Source of the DNA: Jeotgalibacillus malaysiensis
Lineage (GTDB): Bacteria > Bacillota > Bacilli > Bacillales > Jeotgalibacillaceae
Length of the DNA: 64,000 nt
Reading direction: 5' to 3'
Assembly: GCA_000818095.1 (NCBI GenBank)
Contig: CP009416.1
Location: forward strand, 2,030,501 to 2,094,500
The notes below the pieces were generated by a model. The model did not search any database and was not told the DNA's origin. It saw only the letters and a program-made list of their open reading frames with translations. Of this stretch, positions 41,735 through 49,364 are shown piece after piece. Positions within the stretch are counted from its first letter, which is position 1. Each line of letters opens with the position of its first letter. A program made the position numbers and the translations under genes.

Positions 41735-41940
41735 TTATTCTGTTTTCTTCTGAATGCTGGAGCGAACTGAAATACTGCAGTTGTATGAAAAAATGGATTA
41801 ATTTCAGTCCATTCACCCTTATGCATGTATTCAATGCTTTCGCCAAGTGCAAAGGCAGCTGCAGCATCTTCTCTTTTCAAGTAAGCTCTGTTTGCCAGGG
41901 CTTCTGCATGCTCTTTTTCATTAAGGACATGTAACGGCAT
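41731..41940 (-). CDS. hypothetical phage protein (69 aa)
   Basis: The product starts MPLHVLNEKEHAEALANRAY and is mainly helical with an Ala-rich centre. The ATG at 41940 is favoured over the reading from 42015, which runs antiparallel in phase inside the zinc-ribbon gene. GGTGG about 11 bp upstream is a modest ribosome site. Function unknown. Confidence 0.55.
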   Translation of the reverse strand: MPLHVLNEKEHAEALANRAYLKREDAAAAFALGESIEYMHKGEWTEINPFFHTTAVFQFAPAFRRKQNK

Positions 41941-42115
41941 GATTATCTGAACCACCTTTTTCAATAACTTCAACTTCCCAACCGCACTTGCAGGTTCTGC
42001 GAAAAGTAACATCATCGACGTAAATCATTCCGGATCCACCACCAATTCTTGAACTGCCACATCGAGGACATTCGGAATGCTGCTTACCAAGTTCAATCAA
42101 TCGTTCGAGTCTCAT
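41921..42115 (-). CDS. small zinc-ribbon phage protein (64 aa)
   Basis: The product has CPRCGSSRIGGG near residue 16 and TCKCGWEVEV near 41, a classic two-knuckle zinc ribbon, and ends in an unstructured tail. GATGGTGAAGTG precedes the ATG. It lies directly after the IDEAL-like gene. Function unknown. Confidence 0.65.
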   Translation of the reverse strand: MRLERLIELGKQHSECPRCGSSRIGGGSGMIYVDDVTFRRTCKCGWEVEVIEKGGSDNHAVTCP

Positions 42116-42116
42116 A

Positions 42117-42374
42117 TCACTTCACCATCGCTTTCAGTTGTTCTGTGTATTTCATGAATGATTCTTCGTCACCGTTCTCAAGTGCCGTGTCTATTAGCCT
42201 CTGGAGGTTATCTCGCTCTAGTTGGCTGACTATTGGATTGTCCGGCAGCACCTTCAATGGAGGCTGTGTCCCAACAGTTGGATTTTTAACTGTTGAAAGG
42301 ATAATCTCCCTCATCATTGAATAAACTACTGCATCATAAGCATCATTCAGTCTTTTGCGATAATCATCGTTCAT
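42117..42374 (-). CDS. small phage protein with IDEAL-like C-terminal motif (85 aa)
   Basis: The product starts MNDDYRKRLNDAYDAVVYSM. Its C-terminal part, LQRLIDTALENGDEESFMKY, fits the short IDEAL-type motif found in small Bacillus proteins. The ATG at 42374 has GAGGAGGCC upstream; the reading from 42455 overlaps the previous gene. Function unknown. Confidence 0.6.
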   Translation of the reverse strand: MNDDYRKRLNDAYDAVVYSMMREIILSTVKNPTVGTQPPLKVLPDNPIVSQLERDNLQRLIDTALENGDEESFMKYTEQLKAMVK

Positions 42375-42396
42375 GTCAGGCCTCCTCATTTTTCGA

Positions 42397-42621
42397 TTAA
42401 TACCAAGTACCATCTGGGCAGTAGTGCCACCAGTTACCGTCATCAAAATGCACATTTAAGCAATTCTCTTTCTTGTTAAATTTCACTTTCACGATGTTCT
42501 CCATACCATATTTACTGCGCTCTGCCTCACCCATAGACTTGATATGTTTTGTGTGGACAGCTTCCAAAACACTGTAAGCATTGTCTGTCAGGTGTCTTGC
42601 TGCCGATATTTCCCTAGCCAT
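42397..42621 (-). CDS. hypothetical phage protein (74 aa)
   Basis: The product starts MAREISAARHLTDNAYSVLE and ends with a beta stretch rich in Trp and His (DDGNWWHYCPDGTWY). GGGAGGTAAGTG precedes the ATG at 42621; the long reading from 42741 overlaps the DUF771 gene and is rejected. The Trp/Tyr-rich C terminus is conspicuous. Function unknown. Confidence 0.6.
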   Translation of the reverse strand: MAREISAARHLTDNAYSVLEAVHTKHIKSMGEAERSKYGMENIVKVKFNKKENCLNVHFDDGNWWHYCPDGTWY

Positions 42622-42634
42622 TCCACTTACCTCC

Positions 42635-42961
42635 CTATCTTTTATAAATATCTGAGAAGTGTTTCTCCAAGAAATCTGCTGCTCCACTAGCGAGAAATGT
42701 CCACTTCTCCCCCTTCTTTTGAGGGTAATAAACAAACCCACCGTTTTTTACATCAATCTTTTCTCGAAACTTAGGAGAAAATAAAATGTTATCTTCAAGC
42801 CAGTTGCGTTTTTTGCTAGTGCGATCCTCTAAATCTTTCAAGGACCACCATAAGCCCTTAAGCTCCTGATCTTGCAATCTCTTCAGTTCGACTTTTTCAA
42901 TCACCACTAAGTGATCTGGCACCTCAATAGACAATTCGATTTTGAATTTTTGATTACTCAT
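42635..42961 (-). CDS. DUF771 family phage protein
   Basis: The 108-residue product fits DUF771: LWWSLKDLEDRTSKKRNWL, then FREKIDVKNGGFVYYP, GEKWTFLASGAADFLE. The family is typical for the early region of Gram-positive siphophages next to the Cro and excisionase-like genes, where it may bind DNA. GGAGGAGTTCAAA precedes the ATG. Confidence 0.88.
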   Translation of the reverse strand: MSNQKFKIELSIEVPDHLVVIEKVELKRLQDQELKGLWWSLKDLEDRTSKKRNWLEDNILFSPKFREKIDVKNGGFVYYPQKKGEKWTFLASGAADFLEKHFSDIYKR

Positions 42962-43029
42962 TTTGAACTCCTCCTTTATCGGTTTTTATATAACTTCCCG
43001 AAAGTTAGAAGGGTTACAATCTTCCAATG

Positions 43030-43263
43030 TTAAGAGCTGGTCACCGCTGTTTTGAATTCAGTTACGTTTTCTAAATCAGAAAAGTCTTTCCCATTGTTCC
43101 TTTTTAAAAAATCTTCTAACTCATAACAGGTTACTTTCAACCGCCCGAGCTTAAGAGCGGTCAAATGCCCTGATTCAATCAACTTGTAGATCATGTTCTT
43201 GTTTGTTTTCAAAAGTGTAGCTACTTCTGAAACGTCATAAAGTTTAGGAGTAATTTCAACCAC
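43030..43263 (-). CDS. excisionase-family / MerR-type helix-turn-helix protein
   Basis: The 77-residue protein has an excisionase-like HTH at about 8-50: LYDVSEVATLLKTNKNMIYK, then HLTALKLGRLKVT and ELEDFLKRN. It may direct prophage excision with the integrase or act as an early regulator. It overlaps the Cro-like gene by 8 bp. The GTG start at 43263 touches its own GGGAG site, so the true start is uncertain. Confidence 0.75.
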   Translation of the reverse strand: MVEITPKLYDVSEVATLLKTNKNMIYKLIESGHLTALKLGRLKVTCYELEDFLKRNNGKDFSDLENVTEFKTAVTSS

Positions 43264-43489
43264 CTCCCTTAATGGTTACTAAGTTTCCATTTTGGTGACT
43301 TCTAGGTAAAAAAATTTCATCTACCTTTTTGTCAAAAAATGCAGCCAAAGTAAACATCTCATCTTGAGTGAATTCATATTCTCCTCGCTCTTTATACACG
43401 TATGTTTTGCGTGTAACACCGATAATTTTAGCCATTTGACTTTTGTTGAATCCTGACTTTTCTCGTAAAATCATCAGCTTTTCTTGCAT
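43256..43489 (-). CDS. Cro-like XRE-family regulator
   Basis: The 77-residue protein is a small XRE helix-turn-helix: MILREKSGFNKSQMAKIIGV followed by TRKTYVYKERGEYEFT. It is the first gene of the leftward lytic operon and diverges from the repressor, the classic Cro position. An operator-like site lies inside its 3' end and another in its promoter. GAGGTGATAG precedes the ATG. Confidence 0.85.
   Translation of the reverse strand: MQEKLMILREKSGFNKSQMAKIIGVTRKTYVYKERGEYEFTQDEMFTLAAFFDKKVDEIFLPRSHQNGNLVTIKGGG
43284..43299. promoter_or_regulatory. operator-like site 1 (inside the cro-like gene)
   Basis: TTTCCATTTTGGTGAC matches the two upstream sites in the pattern TTTCCA-N4-GGT-A and is roughly palindromic. 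It lies about 200 bp from the promoter, a usual place for an auxiliary operator. Confidence 0.5.
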
Positions 43490-43511
43490 ACTATCACCTC
43501 GCTTTTTTCAT

Positions 43512-43540
43512 AGATTATCACCAATTTGGTTACTTGTAAA
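43512..43540 (-). promoter_or_regulatory. early lytic promoter with operator site 2 in the spacer
   Basis: On the minus strand TTTACA (43535-43540), 17 bp and TAATCT (43512-43517) form the promoter of the cro-like gene. The spacer contains a CCAAATTGG palindrome (site 2, 43518-43533), similar to the sites at 43284 and 43570. A repressor bound here would block lytic transcription. Confidence 0.75.
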
Positions 43541-43569
43541 GCTATAAATGTTATTACTGTGAAAAAAAG

Positions 43570-43585
43570 TTTCCAAAACGGTTAT
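43570..43585. promoter_or_regulatory. operator-like site 3 near the repressor promoter
   Basis: TTTCCAAAACGGTTAT matches the pattern of sites 1 and 2. It overlaps the expected -35 region for a rightward -10 TATACT at 43594-43599, so it could mediate autoregulation of the repressor. Confidence 0.55.
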
Positions 43586-43630
43586 TTATGTTATATACTA
43601 GGGGAAATAAAAATTACCGGAGGATTGAGG

Positions 43631-43957
43631 ATGGAATTAAAAGAGTATGTCGGCAAACAAATAAAAAAATGGCGTGAAATTAGAGGGTACAGCCAAGAAG
43701 ACCTAGCTACAATGATTAACACCACTAAACAGACTATATCGAGGTACGAAACAGGAGCTCGACATGCTAACCAAGATGTATTATTTGATATTGCGAAAGC
43801 TCTAAAAGTTTCAATTAATGTTTTCTTTCCTGCTGATCAAGAAACCAAGGATTCAAAATTAGAAACAATAGCTGCTCATATTGATGAAGATGTAACTGAT
43901 GAGGAGCTTGAAGACATTAAACGGTATATTCAATTTCTTAAGTCACAAAGGAAGTGA
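43631..43957 (+). CDS. prophage repressor, XRE family (ImmR-like)
   Basis: This protein maintains lysogeny. The 108-residue product starts MELKEYVGKQIKKWREIRGY and has an XRE helix-turn-helix (about 8-62: YSQEDLATMINTTKQTISRY). A short acidic linker and helix follow (EDVTDEELEDIKRYIQFL). It is the divergent partner of the cro-like gene and lies directly before an ImmA-type protease gene, the pattern of ImmR/ImmA immunity. GGAGGATTGAGG precedes the ATG at 43631; a longer reading from 43526 would run through the operators. Confidence 0.93.
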   Translation: MELKEYVGKQIKKWREIRGYSQEDLATMINTTKQTISRYETGARHANQDVLFDIAKALKVSINVFFPADQETKDSKLETIAAHIDEDVTDEELEDIKRYIQFLKSQRK

Positions 43958-43966
43958 GTGCAGATC

Positions 43967-44443
43967 ATGCGAATGGAGTCTTTGATGCTTGAATATCCAG
44001 AATTAACTATAAAAGAAACTAATGATCTACCTAAGGGATTACCAGGTTTTAATAAAGGCTTTCAGATTTTCCTAAGTAAACAAGAATCTCTTTACAGAAA
44101 ACACTTTTTATTAGCTGAGGAAATAGGTCATTATGAAACAACTGCTGGGGATATAACGGATTTAGATACAATTGCAAAGTTAAAAGCTGAAGTAGTGGCC
44201 AGACGTTGGGGTTACGAAAAAATAATCTCTTTAGACGATTTAGTCTCTTGTTTTGAAAAAAATCATCTTACTGCTGAAGATGTTGCTCATGACTTTGAAA
44301 TTGAATTGGATGCTTTAAAGATTATTCTTGATCATTATTTTGATAAATACGGCCCATCAGTACAGCACAGAGGATACATAATTAATTTTGACCCGTTCAT
44401 TGCAATTAACTTAAAAACACTGGAAGGGGGTGAATATCTATGA
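43967..44443 (+). CDS. ImmA/IrrE-family metallopeptidase, repressor-cleaving protease
   Basis: ImmA-type proteases cleave the repressor and so induce the prophage. The product of about 158 residues has the zinc signature in the form LLAEEIGHYETTAGDITD, with Ala in place of the first His of HExxH; the same substitution is common in phage ImmA relatives. A second part, AKLKAEVVARRWGYEKI, matches the family. The ATG at 43967 is preferred over GTG at 43958. The stop overlaps the integrase ATG. With the repressor it forms an ImmR/ImmA-type module. Confidence 0.87.
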   Translation: MRMESLMLEYPELTIKETNDLPKGLPGFNKGFQIFLSKQESLYRKHFLLAEEIGHYETTAGDITDLDTIAKLKAEVVARRWGYEKIISLDDLVSCFEKNHLTAEDVAHDFEIELDALKIILDHYFDKYGPSVQHRGYIINFDPFIAINLKTLEGGEYL

Positions 44444-45618
44444 AAGGCGGAGTAAGAAAAAGAGGCGGTACCTGGTACTATTATTTTGATTTGGGTATGG
44501 TCGATGGTAAACGTAAGAAGATAGAACGATCAGCTGAAGGTGCTCAATCGAAGGGTGAAGCTGAAAGAGTGTTGCGTAGGAAGATCCTTGAATATGAAAA
44601 TGCCGGCACGGTTTTTAAACCCTCTGAAATGACGCTGCATGACTTTCTCATGTTTTGGCAGAAAGAGTATGTAGAACTTAAGTTGAAGCCAAATACACAA
44701 TACAATTATGAAAGCGTGATCAGGATTCATATATTACCGCACTTAGGTAAATATAAGTTAAAATCCTTAACTCCTCATGTGATGCAGCAATTTGTAAATT
44801 TAAAGGTCCGTGAAGAATGGGCCCGTAAAACAATAGAGATAATGATTGGCATTTTAAATAAGTCATTAAAGCAGGCTGTTTATCCGTATAAGTACATCAA
44901 TGAAAATCCAATGCAATATGTCGAGCTGTTAGTTGAAACGCCCAGAAAGGCGACCAGAGAAGATTTAAAGATACAGTCAAGAGAGAACCTCAAATTGCTG
45001 AGTGATAAGATCACTGAAGGTCACCCTTTTCATATCCCTTATGTAATAGGTTTGAATGCTGCACTGCGTGTAGGTGAAACATGCGGTCTTGAATGGAGGC
45101 ACATTGACTTTGAAGAGGGTGTCATCAATATTGAGCAGCAGCTTGTTGGCCGAAAACACAAAGTGAATGGCAAAGATAAAATATTCTGGGAGATCGGTCC
45201 CCCAAAGAGTAAAGCCGGGTACCGCTCCATACCGGTAGGAAACAATCTCCTATCGATTCTTAAAAAAGAAAAGCGTAAGCAACTTGAGAACCGTTTGAAA
45301 TATGGCGAGCACTATATCACCTATGAAGATAATGACTATGTATGTCGTAAAGAAAACGGTGAACGTTATACTCCTGCAGTCATCAAATATCAAACACGTG
45401 AGCTCGTTAAGAAAAAGCTTAAAATTAATTTTAATTATCACTCACTCAGACACACGCACGCAACGATGCTTATTGAAGCCGGACAGCCCACAAAGACTGT
45501 TCAGCGACGCCTGGGTCACAGCCGGGCATCTATCACTGAAGATCGTTACGTACATCTGACTAAGAAAATGGCGCGGGATGCCGCCGATATTTTCGATACG
45601 ATCACCAATCAATTATAA
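44440..45618 (+). CDS. int: tyrosine-recombinase integrase
   Basis: This integrase inserts and excises the prophage at the lepA 3' end. The 392-residue product has an N-terminal arm-binding domain (about 1-55), a SAM-like core-binding domain (65-165) and the catalytic domain (175-380) with Arg 210 (ALRVGE), His 334 and Arg 337 (YHSLRHTH), His 360 (LGHS) and the nucleophile Tyr 370 (EDRYVH). All catalytic residues are present. It begins in the stop of the ImmA-type gene and ends 77 bp before attR. Near-repeats just outside both ends look like its arm-type sites. Confidence 0.97.
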   Translation: MKGGVRKRGGTWYYYFDLGMVDGKRKKIERSAEGAQSKGEAERVLRRKILEYENAGTVFKPSEMTLHDFLMFWQKEYVELKLKPNTQYNYESVIRIHILPHLGKYKLKSLTPHVMQQFVNLKVREEWARKTIEIMIGILNKSLKQAVYPYKYINENPMQYVELLVETPRKATREDLKIQSRENLKLLSDKITEGHPFHIPYVIGLNAALRVGETCGLEWRHIDFEEGVINIEQQLVGRKHKVNGKDKIFWEIGPPKSKAGYRSIPVGNNLLSILKKEKRKQLENRLKYGEHYITYEDNDYVCRKENGERYTPAVIKYQTRELVKKKLKINFNYHSLRHTHATMLIEAGQPTKTVQRRLGHSRASITEDRYVHLTKKMARDAADIFDTITNQL

Positions 45619-45620
45619 AC

Positions 45621-45642
45621 CGGTGGCATATCGGTGGCAAAC
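45621..45642 (+). repeat. direct repeat near attR, possible integrase arm-type site
   Basis: This 22-bp unit matches the one at 6405-6426 with four mismatches and the same orientation. It starts immediately after the integrase stop. In the excised phage it would lie on the other side of attP from the 6405 copy. Confidence 0.5.
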
Positions 45643-45687
45643 TCCACCATTTGAATATCCATTAAAACTCTTACCCCTTGATACTCC

Positions 45688-47517
45688 TTACTTCTCGCCT
45701 TCATCCATCTGCAGGACAGCCATAAACGCTTCCTGAGGCACTTCAACCGAGCCGACCATTTTCATTCGTTTCTTCCCGGCCTTCTGTTTTTCAAGCAGCT
45801 TTCGCTTACGGGAAATATCTCCTCCGTAGCATTTGGCAAGTACGTTTTTACGGATTGCTTTAATAGATGATCTTGCAATGATTTTATTACCCACTGCAGC
45901 CTGTACAGGTACTTCGAACTGCTGACGCGGAATAAGCTCCTTCAGCTTCTCTACAATAATTTTCCCACGCTCGTAGGCAAAATCTTTGTGAACAATAAAG
46001 CTTAAGGCATCTACTTTTTCAGCGTTCAGAAGAATATCCATCTTTACAAGCTTGGATTCACGGTAGCCAATCAGCTCATAGTCAAATGATGCATAGCCTT
46101 TAGTGCTGGATTTCAGCTGATCAAAGAAGTCATATACGATTTCAGCAAGTGGAATTTCATAGACAACATTTACACGGGATTCATCCATATACTGCATATC
46201 GATAAAGTTACCGCGCTTTGATTGTGAAAGTTCCATTACAGGACCTACATAATCATTAGGTACCATAATTGTTGCTTTTACATAAGGTTCTTCTACGTGA
46301 TTGACTGATTGTGCGTCAGGCATCGCTGCAGGGTTGTCCACTTTAACGTGGCTGCCATCTTCAAGGTAGACATCATAAATTACACTTGGGGCAGTTGTAA
46401 TCAGATCAATATTAAATTCACGTTCAATACGTTCTTGAATGATTTCCATATGCAGAAGACCCAGGAAGCCGCAGCGGAAGCCAAATCCGAGTGCCTGTGA
46501 TGTCTCTGCTTCATATTGAAGGGCTGAGTCATTCAGTTCAAGTTTTTCAAGTGCTTCACGAAGATCTACATATCTCGCTGTATCAATCGGGTAAAGCCCG
46601 CAATAAACCATCGGATTCAGCTTACGGTAACCAGGAAGCGGTTCTTCAGTCGGAGTGACTGCGCTTGTGATTGTATCACCTACACGCGTATCGCTGACAT
46701 TTTTGATTGCTGCTGTCAGGTATCCTACATCCCCAACCGTTAACTCATCCTGTGGTGTTGATTTTGGCGTAAACACACCGATTTCATTTACTTCGAATTC
46801 CTTACCTGTAGCCATCATCCGGATCTTATCACCGGGCTTCACGCGGCCTTCTACGATTCTGATATAGGCAACTACACCTCTGTAAGGATCATAAAGCGAG
46901 TCAAAAATCAGTGCTTTTAAAGGAGCTTCTGGATCACCTTGAGGCGCTGGTACTTTTTCAACAATCTGCTCAAGAATATCCTCAATTCCGATTCCAGCTT
47001 TAGCTGAGGCAAGTACTGCATCAGATGCATCAAGTCCGATTACATCCTCTACTTCCTGTCGCACGCGTTCCGGATCTGCTGCAGGAAGATCAATCTTATT
47101 GATGACCGGCAGAATTTCCAGATCGTTATCAAGTGCAAGATACACGTTAGCAAGTGTCTGTGCTTCAATTCCCTGAGCCGCATCCACTACGAGGATTGCA
47201 CCCTCACATGCAGCAAGACTTCTCGATACCTCGTAGGTAAAATCAACGTGCCCCGGGGTATCGATCAGGTGAAACGTGTATTCCTCACCATCTTTTGCCT
47301 GATATTTTAACTGCACTGCATTCAGCTTAATTGTAATGCCACGTTCTCTTTCAAGATCCATTGAATCCAGCAGCTGAGCCTTCATTTCACGGGCTGTCAG
47401 TGCTTTTGTCTGCTCTAAGATCCGGTCAGCAAGTGTTGACTTCCCGTGATCAATGTGGGCAATAATTGAAAAGTTTCTAATGTTTTTCTGTCTATTTAAA
47501 CGCTGTTCCTGATTCAT
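45688..47517 (-). CDS. lepA: elongation factor 4 (LepA), 3' end phage-restored
   Basis: LepA is a ribosomal back-translocating GTPase. The 609-residue product has P-loop AHIDHGKST, switch/G3 [14 protein letters not shown] (G4), the EF-G-like domains and the LepA C-terminal domain with [15 protein letters not shown]. The ATG at 47517 follows AGGAGTGG; the ORF from 47547 adds ten residues without a ribosome site. The last 14 codons and stop are duplicated at attL with identical amino acids, so integration left LepA intact. It is separated from hemW by the prophage. Confidence 0.97.
   Translation of the reverse strand: MNQEQRLNRQKNIRNFSIIAHIDHGKSTLADRILEQTKALTAREMKAQLLDSMDLERERGITIKLNAVQLKYQAKDGEEYTFHLIDTPGHVDFTYEVSRSLAACEGAILVVDAAQGIEAQTLANVYLALDNDLEILPVINKIDLPAADPERVRQEVEDVIGLDASDAVLASAKAGIGIEDILEQIVEKVPAPQGDPEAPLKALIFDSLYDPYRGVVAYIRIVEGRVKPGDKIRMMATGKEFEVNEIGVFTPKSTPQDELTVGDVGYLTAAIKNVSDTRVGDTITSAVTPTEEPLPGYRKLNPMVYCGLYPIDTARYVDLREALEKLELNDSALQYEAETSQALGFGFRCGFLGLLHMEIIQERIEREFNIDLITTAPSVIYDVYLEDGSHVKVDNPAAMPDAQSVNHVEEPYVKATIMVPNDYVGPVMELSQSKRGNFIDMQYMDESRVNVVYEIPLAEIVYDFFDQLKSSTKGYASFDYELIGYRESKLVKMDILLNAEKVDALSFIVHKDFAYERGKIIVEKLKELIPRQQFEVPVQAAVGNKIIARSSIKAIRKNVLAKCYGGDISRKRKLLEKQKAGKKRMKMVGSVEVPQEAFMAVLQMDEGEK
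45695..45732 (-). repeat. attR: 3' end of lepA at the phage junction
   Basis: This 38-bp stretch repeats 6226-6263 with two mismatches; 45713-45732 is identical to 6244-6263. It encodes the same C-terminal peptide in lepA. The sequence after the crossover is probably of phage origin and restores the gene. Confidence 0.93.
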
Positions 47518-47599
47518 TTCGTGTCCACTCCTGTTTTTAAGACGCAATTGTACTAGCGTAAAGTATAACAGTTTAACAGGCGTGTTTCAATCGCGCACT

Positions 47600-48658
47600 T
47601 CAAGGGGCACTGACCGGTTCAGCATCGAGTATATATTCACTCATGGCACTTGTGAAGATTTCCTCTGTTGCTTCAAGTTCTTCAAAGGTGTTATCCACAC
47701 CGCCGAGTTCAAGCAGGATCGACCTTGGTGAAAGGTCCTGATTAAATTTACCGTTTGTATGCTCTCCTTTTTTTACATAAACACCGCGGGAAATCCCGGG
47801 AACGATCTCATTAAGCCGGGTATGGAGCTCTTCAGCAAGAAGATTGTTTTCTTTACTTCCTTCATGTTCTCCACCGACGACGAATGCTACTTTAGCATAT
47901 GTCTGATCACCAGATTGAAGTGTTGTTGCTTCTCGCCTAACAGAATCTCTATGCACATCAATAAAATAATCCAGCGTATCGTTTGCAGCCATCGCTTCCT
48001 GCACAAGATTTTTTGACGCATCGTAGGCCTGCCAATAATCTCTGCCGCTTTCTTTTAGCTTCGTCATCACATCAGTCGAATCAACTTTGACAGGAATGCC
48101 TTTTTGATGAAATGACTCTTTAAAATATTGACCGGTCTGCGTGATGTTCACTTTTGAATGGTGGGCCAGATTAGGGTCCGATGTATCAGGTAAATAGGGT
48201 AAAAATGATTCTCTTGAATGGGTAAAGTAAATGAATATCCGGGGGTTTGCTGAATCTTCTGCTGTTATTGGCGCCTGGGTTATTTCAACCGCTTCCCCTT
48301 CCTCACCGCTGAAAAACCATTCTGAAGGTGGGACGGATTCAGAAGGAGCCGGAAATTCATTTGCTGCCGCCTCATGTGTAAACCCCTCCATCGCCAGCCA
48401 GTTAACAGGATCAAAAACAGTATCAGATAAAGCCTCCCATACTGCCTTCAGTTCATCCTGAGGGGTTAGATAAGCATACTCAGTCTGCAGCATGAGATGT
48501 ATTGCACTTAGCGGCAGTTCTTCAGGTAATTCAAATGAAAACTCTGTGATTCCCTGTTTTACATTTGGCAGGTAGAGCCCTGCTGCCATGACAGAAATAA
48601 GCAGGAGAAATGTTTTTAAAAATAAATGAATTGAATGCATCGTCTGCGTCTTTTTCAA
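47600..48658 (-). CDS. spoIIP: stage II sporulation protein SpoIIP (amidase)
   Basis: SpoIIP is a membrane-anchored amidase that works with SpoIID and SpoIIM in forespore engulfment. The 352-residue product has an N-terminal membrane anchor (about 10-35) and the amidase domain with the zinc-binding IFIYFTHSRESF and FIDVHRDSVRR motifs, then SILLELGGVDNTFEE. TTG at 48658 with AGGAGGTG upstream is the likely start; the ORF from 48703 is less likely. It lies 82 bp upstream of lepA; the usual yqxA between them is absent. Confidence 0.95.
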   Translation of the reverse strand: MKKTQTMHSIHLFLKTFLLLISVMAAGLYLPNVKQGITEFSFELPEELPLSAIHLMLQTEYAYLTPQDELKAVWEALSDTVFDPVNWLAMEGFTHEAAANEFPAPSESVPPSEWFFSGEEGEAVEITQAPITAEDSANPRIFIYFTHSRESFLPYLPDTSDPNLAHHSKVNITQTGQYFKESFHQKGIPVKVDSTDVMTKLKESGRDYWQAYDASKNLVQEAMAANDTLDYFIDVHRDSVRREATTLQSGDQTYAKVAFVVGGEHEGSKENNLLAEELHTRLNEIVPGISRGVYVKKGEHTNGKFNQDLSPRSILLELGGVDNTFEELEATEEIFTSAMSEYILDAEPVSAP

Positions 48659-48710
48659 CAGGCCACCTCCTGATTGAAATCCTTTTGCAGTATATGCATT
48701 CAATAAGAAT

Positions 48711-48836
48711 TCAGACCAATTCTTCAGTTTTCAGCTTAAACTCATTCACTTCTTCTTCATCGACAATCAGCTCAAACTCTCTCTCTTCAGAAAGGGCTTC
48801 ATAAGCCTCTAACGCAAGATCTGTACGAAAAGCCAT
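48711..48836 (-). CDS. 41-residue ORF at the gpr position, Gpr-like N terminus
   Basis: Bacillus species normally have gpr, the germination protease, between rpsT and spoIIP. Here only a 41-codon frame is present. It starts MAFRTDLALEAYEALSEE, where RTDLALEA resembles the conserved N-terminal RTDLAVE of Gpr, but the rest (FELIVDEEEVNEFKLKTEEL) does not match and the protease domain is missing. A GGGAG about 11 bp upstream could be its ribosome site. It may be a degraded gpr remnant or a small protein derived from it. Confidence 0.5.
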   Translation of the reverse strand: MAFRTDLALEAYEALSEEREFELIVDEEEVNEFKLKTEELV

Positions 48837-48922
48837 CTTCCCAACTCCCATCAGCATTTTTATTTAGCATGATGCAATGCTGATGTTATATACCTTTATC
48901 CAAATATTTATTTTCAGTACTA

Positions 48923-48951
48923 TTGCATTCTCCCGGTCCGTTTGATAAAAT
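48923..48951 (+). promoter_or_regulatory. sigma-A promoter of rpsT
   Basis: TTGCAT (48923-48928), 17 bp and TAAAAT (48946-48951) form a promoter pointing to rpsT. The transcript would have a leader of more than 110 nt. Confidence 0.7.
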
Positions 48952-48982
48952 ATCCCTTGTTCTTATGTAATTGAATCTAACC

Positions 48983-49055
48983 GGTTCCTTACGAGAAACC
49001 GTATGCCGTAAAAGGCGTGAATCATGTTAATCGAGTTTTTAAAAGTCCTCGATTC
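48983..49055 (+). other. structured leader of rpsT
   Basis: Two hairpins occur in the leader: CGGTT...AACCG (48983-49002) and AATCGAG...CTCGATT (49030-49055). The second lies close to the ribosome site. S20 leaders in other bacteria serve autogenous control, so a similar role is possible here. Confidence 0.4.
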
Positions 49056-49074
49056 AGTTCGGGAGGTGACATAA

Positions 49075-49329
49075 ATGCCAAACATTAAATCTGCTATCAA
49101 ACGCACAAAGACAAATGCTGCTCGCAACGAAGCGAACATTCAGCAAAAATCATCTATGCGTACAGCGATCAAGCGTTTCGAAACTGCTGTTCAGAATAAT
49201 TCTGACAACAAGACAGAATTGCTTTCATCAGCTGTAAAACAGCTTGACAAAGCTGCACAAAAAGGGCTTATTCACAAAAACAACGCAGACCGTCAAAAGT
49301 CTCGTCTAACGAAAAAGCTTAACGCATAA
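49075..49329 (+). CDS. rpsT: 30S ribosomal protein S20
   Basis: S20 binds 16S rRNA early in 30S assembly. The 84-residue, highly basic helical product starts [20 protein letters not shown], the S20 signature, and ends [20 protein letters not shown] precedes the ATG. It is on the opposite strand from its neighbours holA and spoIIP, as in Bacillus, with its own promoter, leader and terminator. Confidence 0.98.
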   Translation: MPNIKSAIKRTKTNAARNEANIQQKSSMRTAIKRFETAVQNNSDNKTELLSSAVKQLDKAAQKGLIHKNNADRQKSRLTKKLNA

Positions 49330-49334
49330 TTTTT

Positions 49335-49364
49335 AAGCCGATGCTGTATGCATCGGCTTTTTTT
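49335..49364. terminator. bidirectional terminator between rpsT and holA
   Basis: AAGCCGATGC and GCATCGGCTT form a perfect 10-bp stem with a 5-nt loop, followed by a T-run on the plus strand. It ends rpsT and overlaps the end of holA. Confidence 0.93.

Larger units (their letters stand above)
6244..45732. mobile_element. integrated cos-type siphoprophage, apparently complete
   Basis: The element is bounded by direct repeats of the lepA 3' end. It contains integrase, repressor, ImmA-type protease, Cro-like protein, antirepressor, replication genes, RecU, Dam, late activator, HNH, terminase, portal, protease, HK97 capsid, connectors, tail genes, tape measure, tail fibre, holin and endolysin in a consistent order. 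No broken structural gene was seen, so it may be inducible. Structural genes run leftward. The HNH-TerS-TerL arrangement and P27-type small terminase point to cos packaging (established for such phages; not shown here). Confidence 0.95.

Noticed and set aside
45619-45687. Disrupted lepA downstream of the integrase
   Set aside because: lepA keeps its full reading frame and normal C terminus at 45688.
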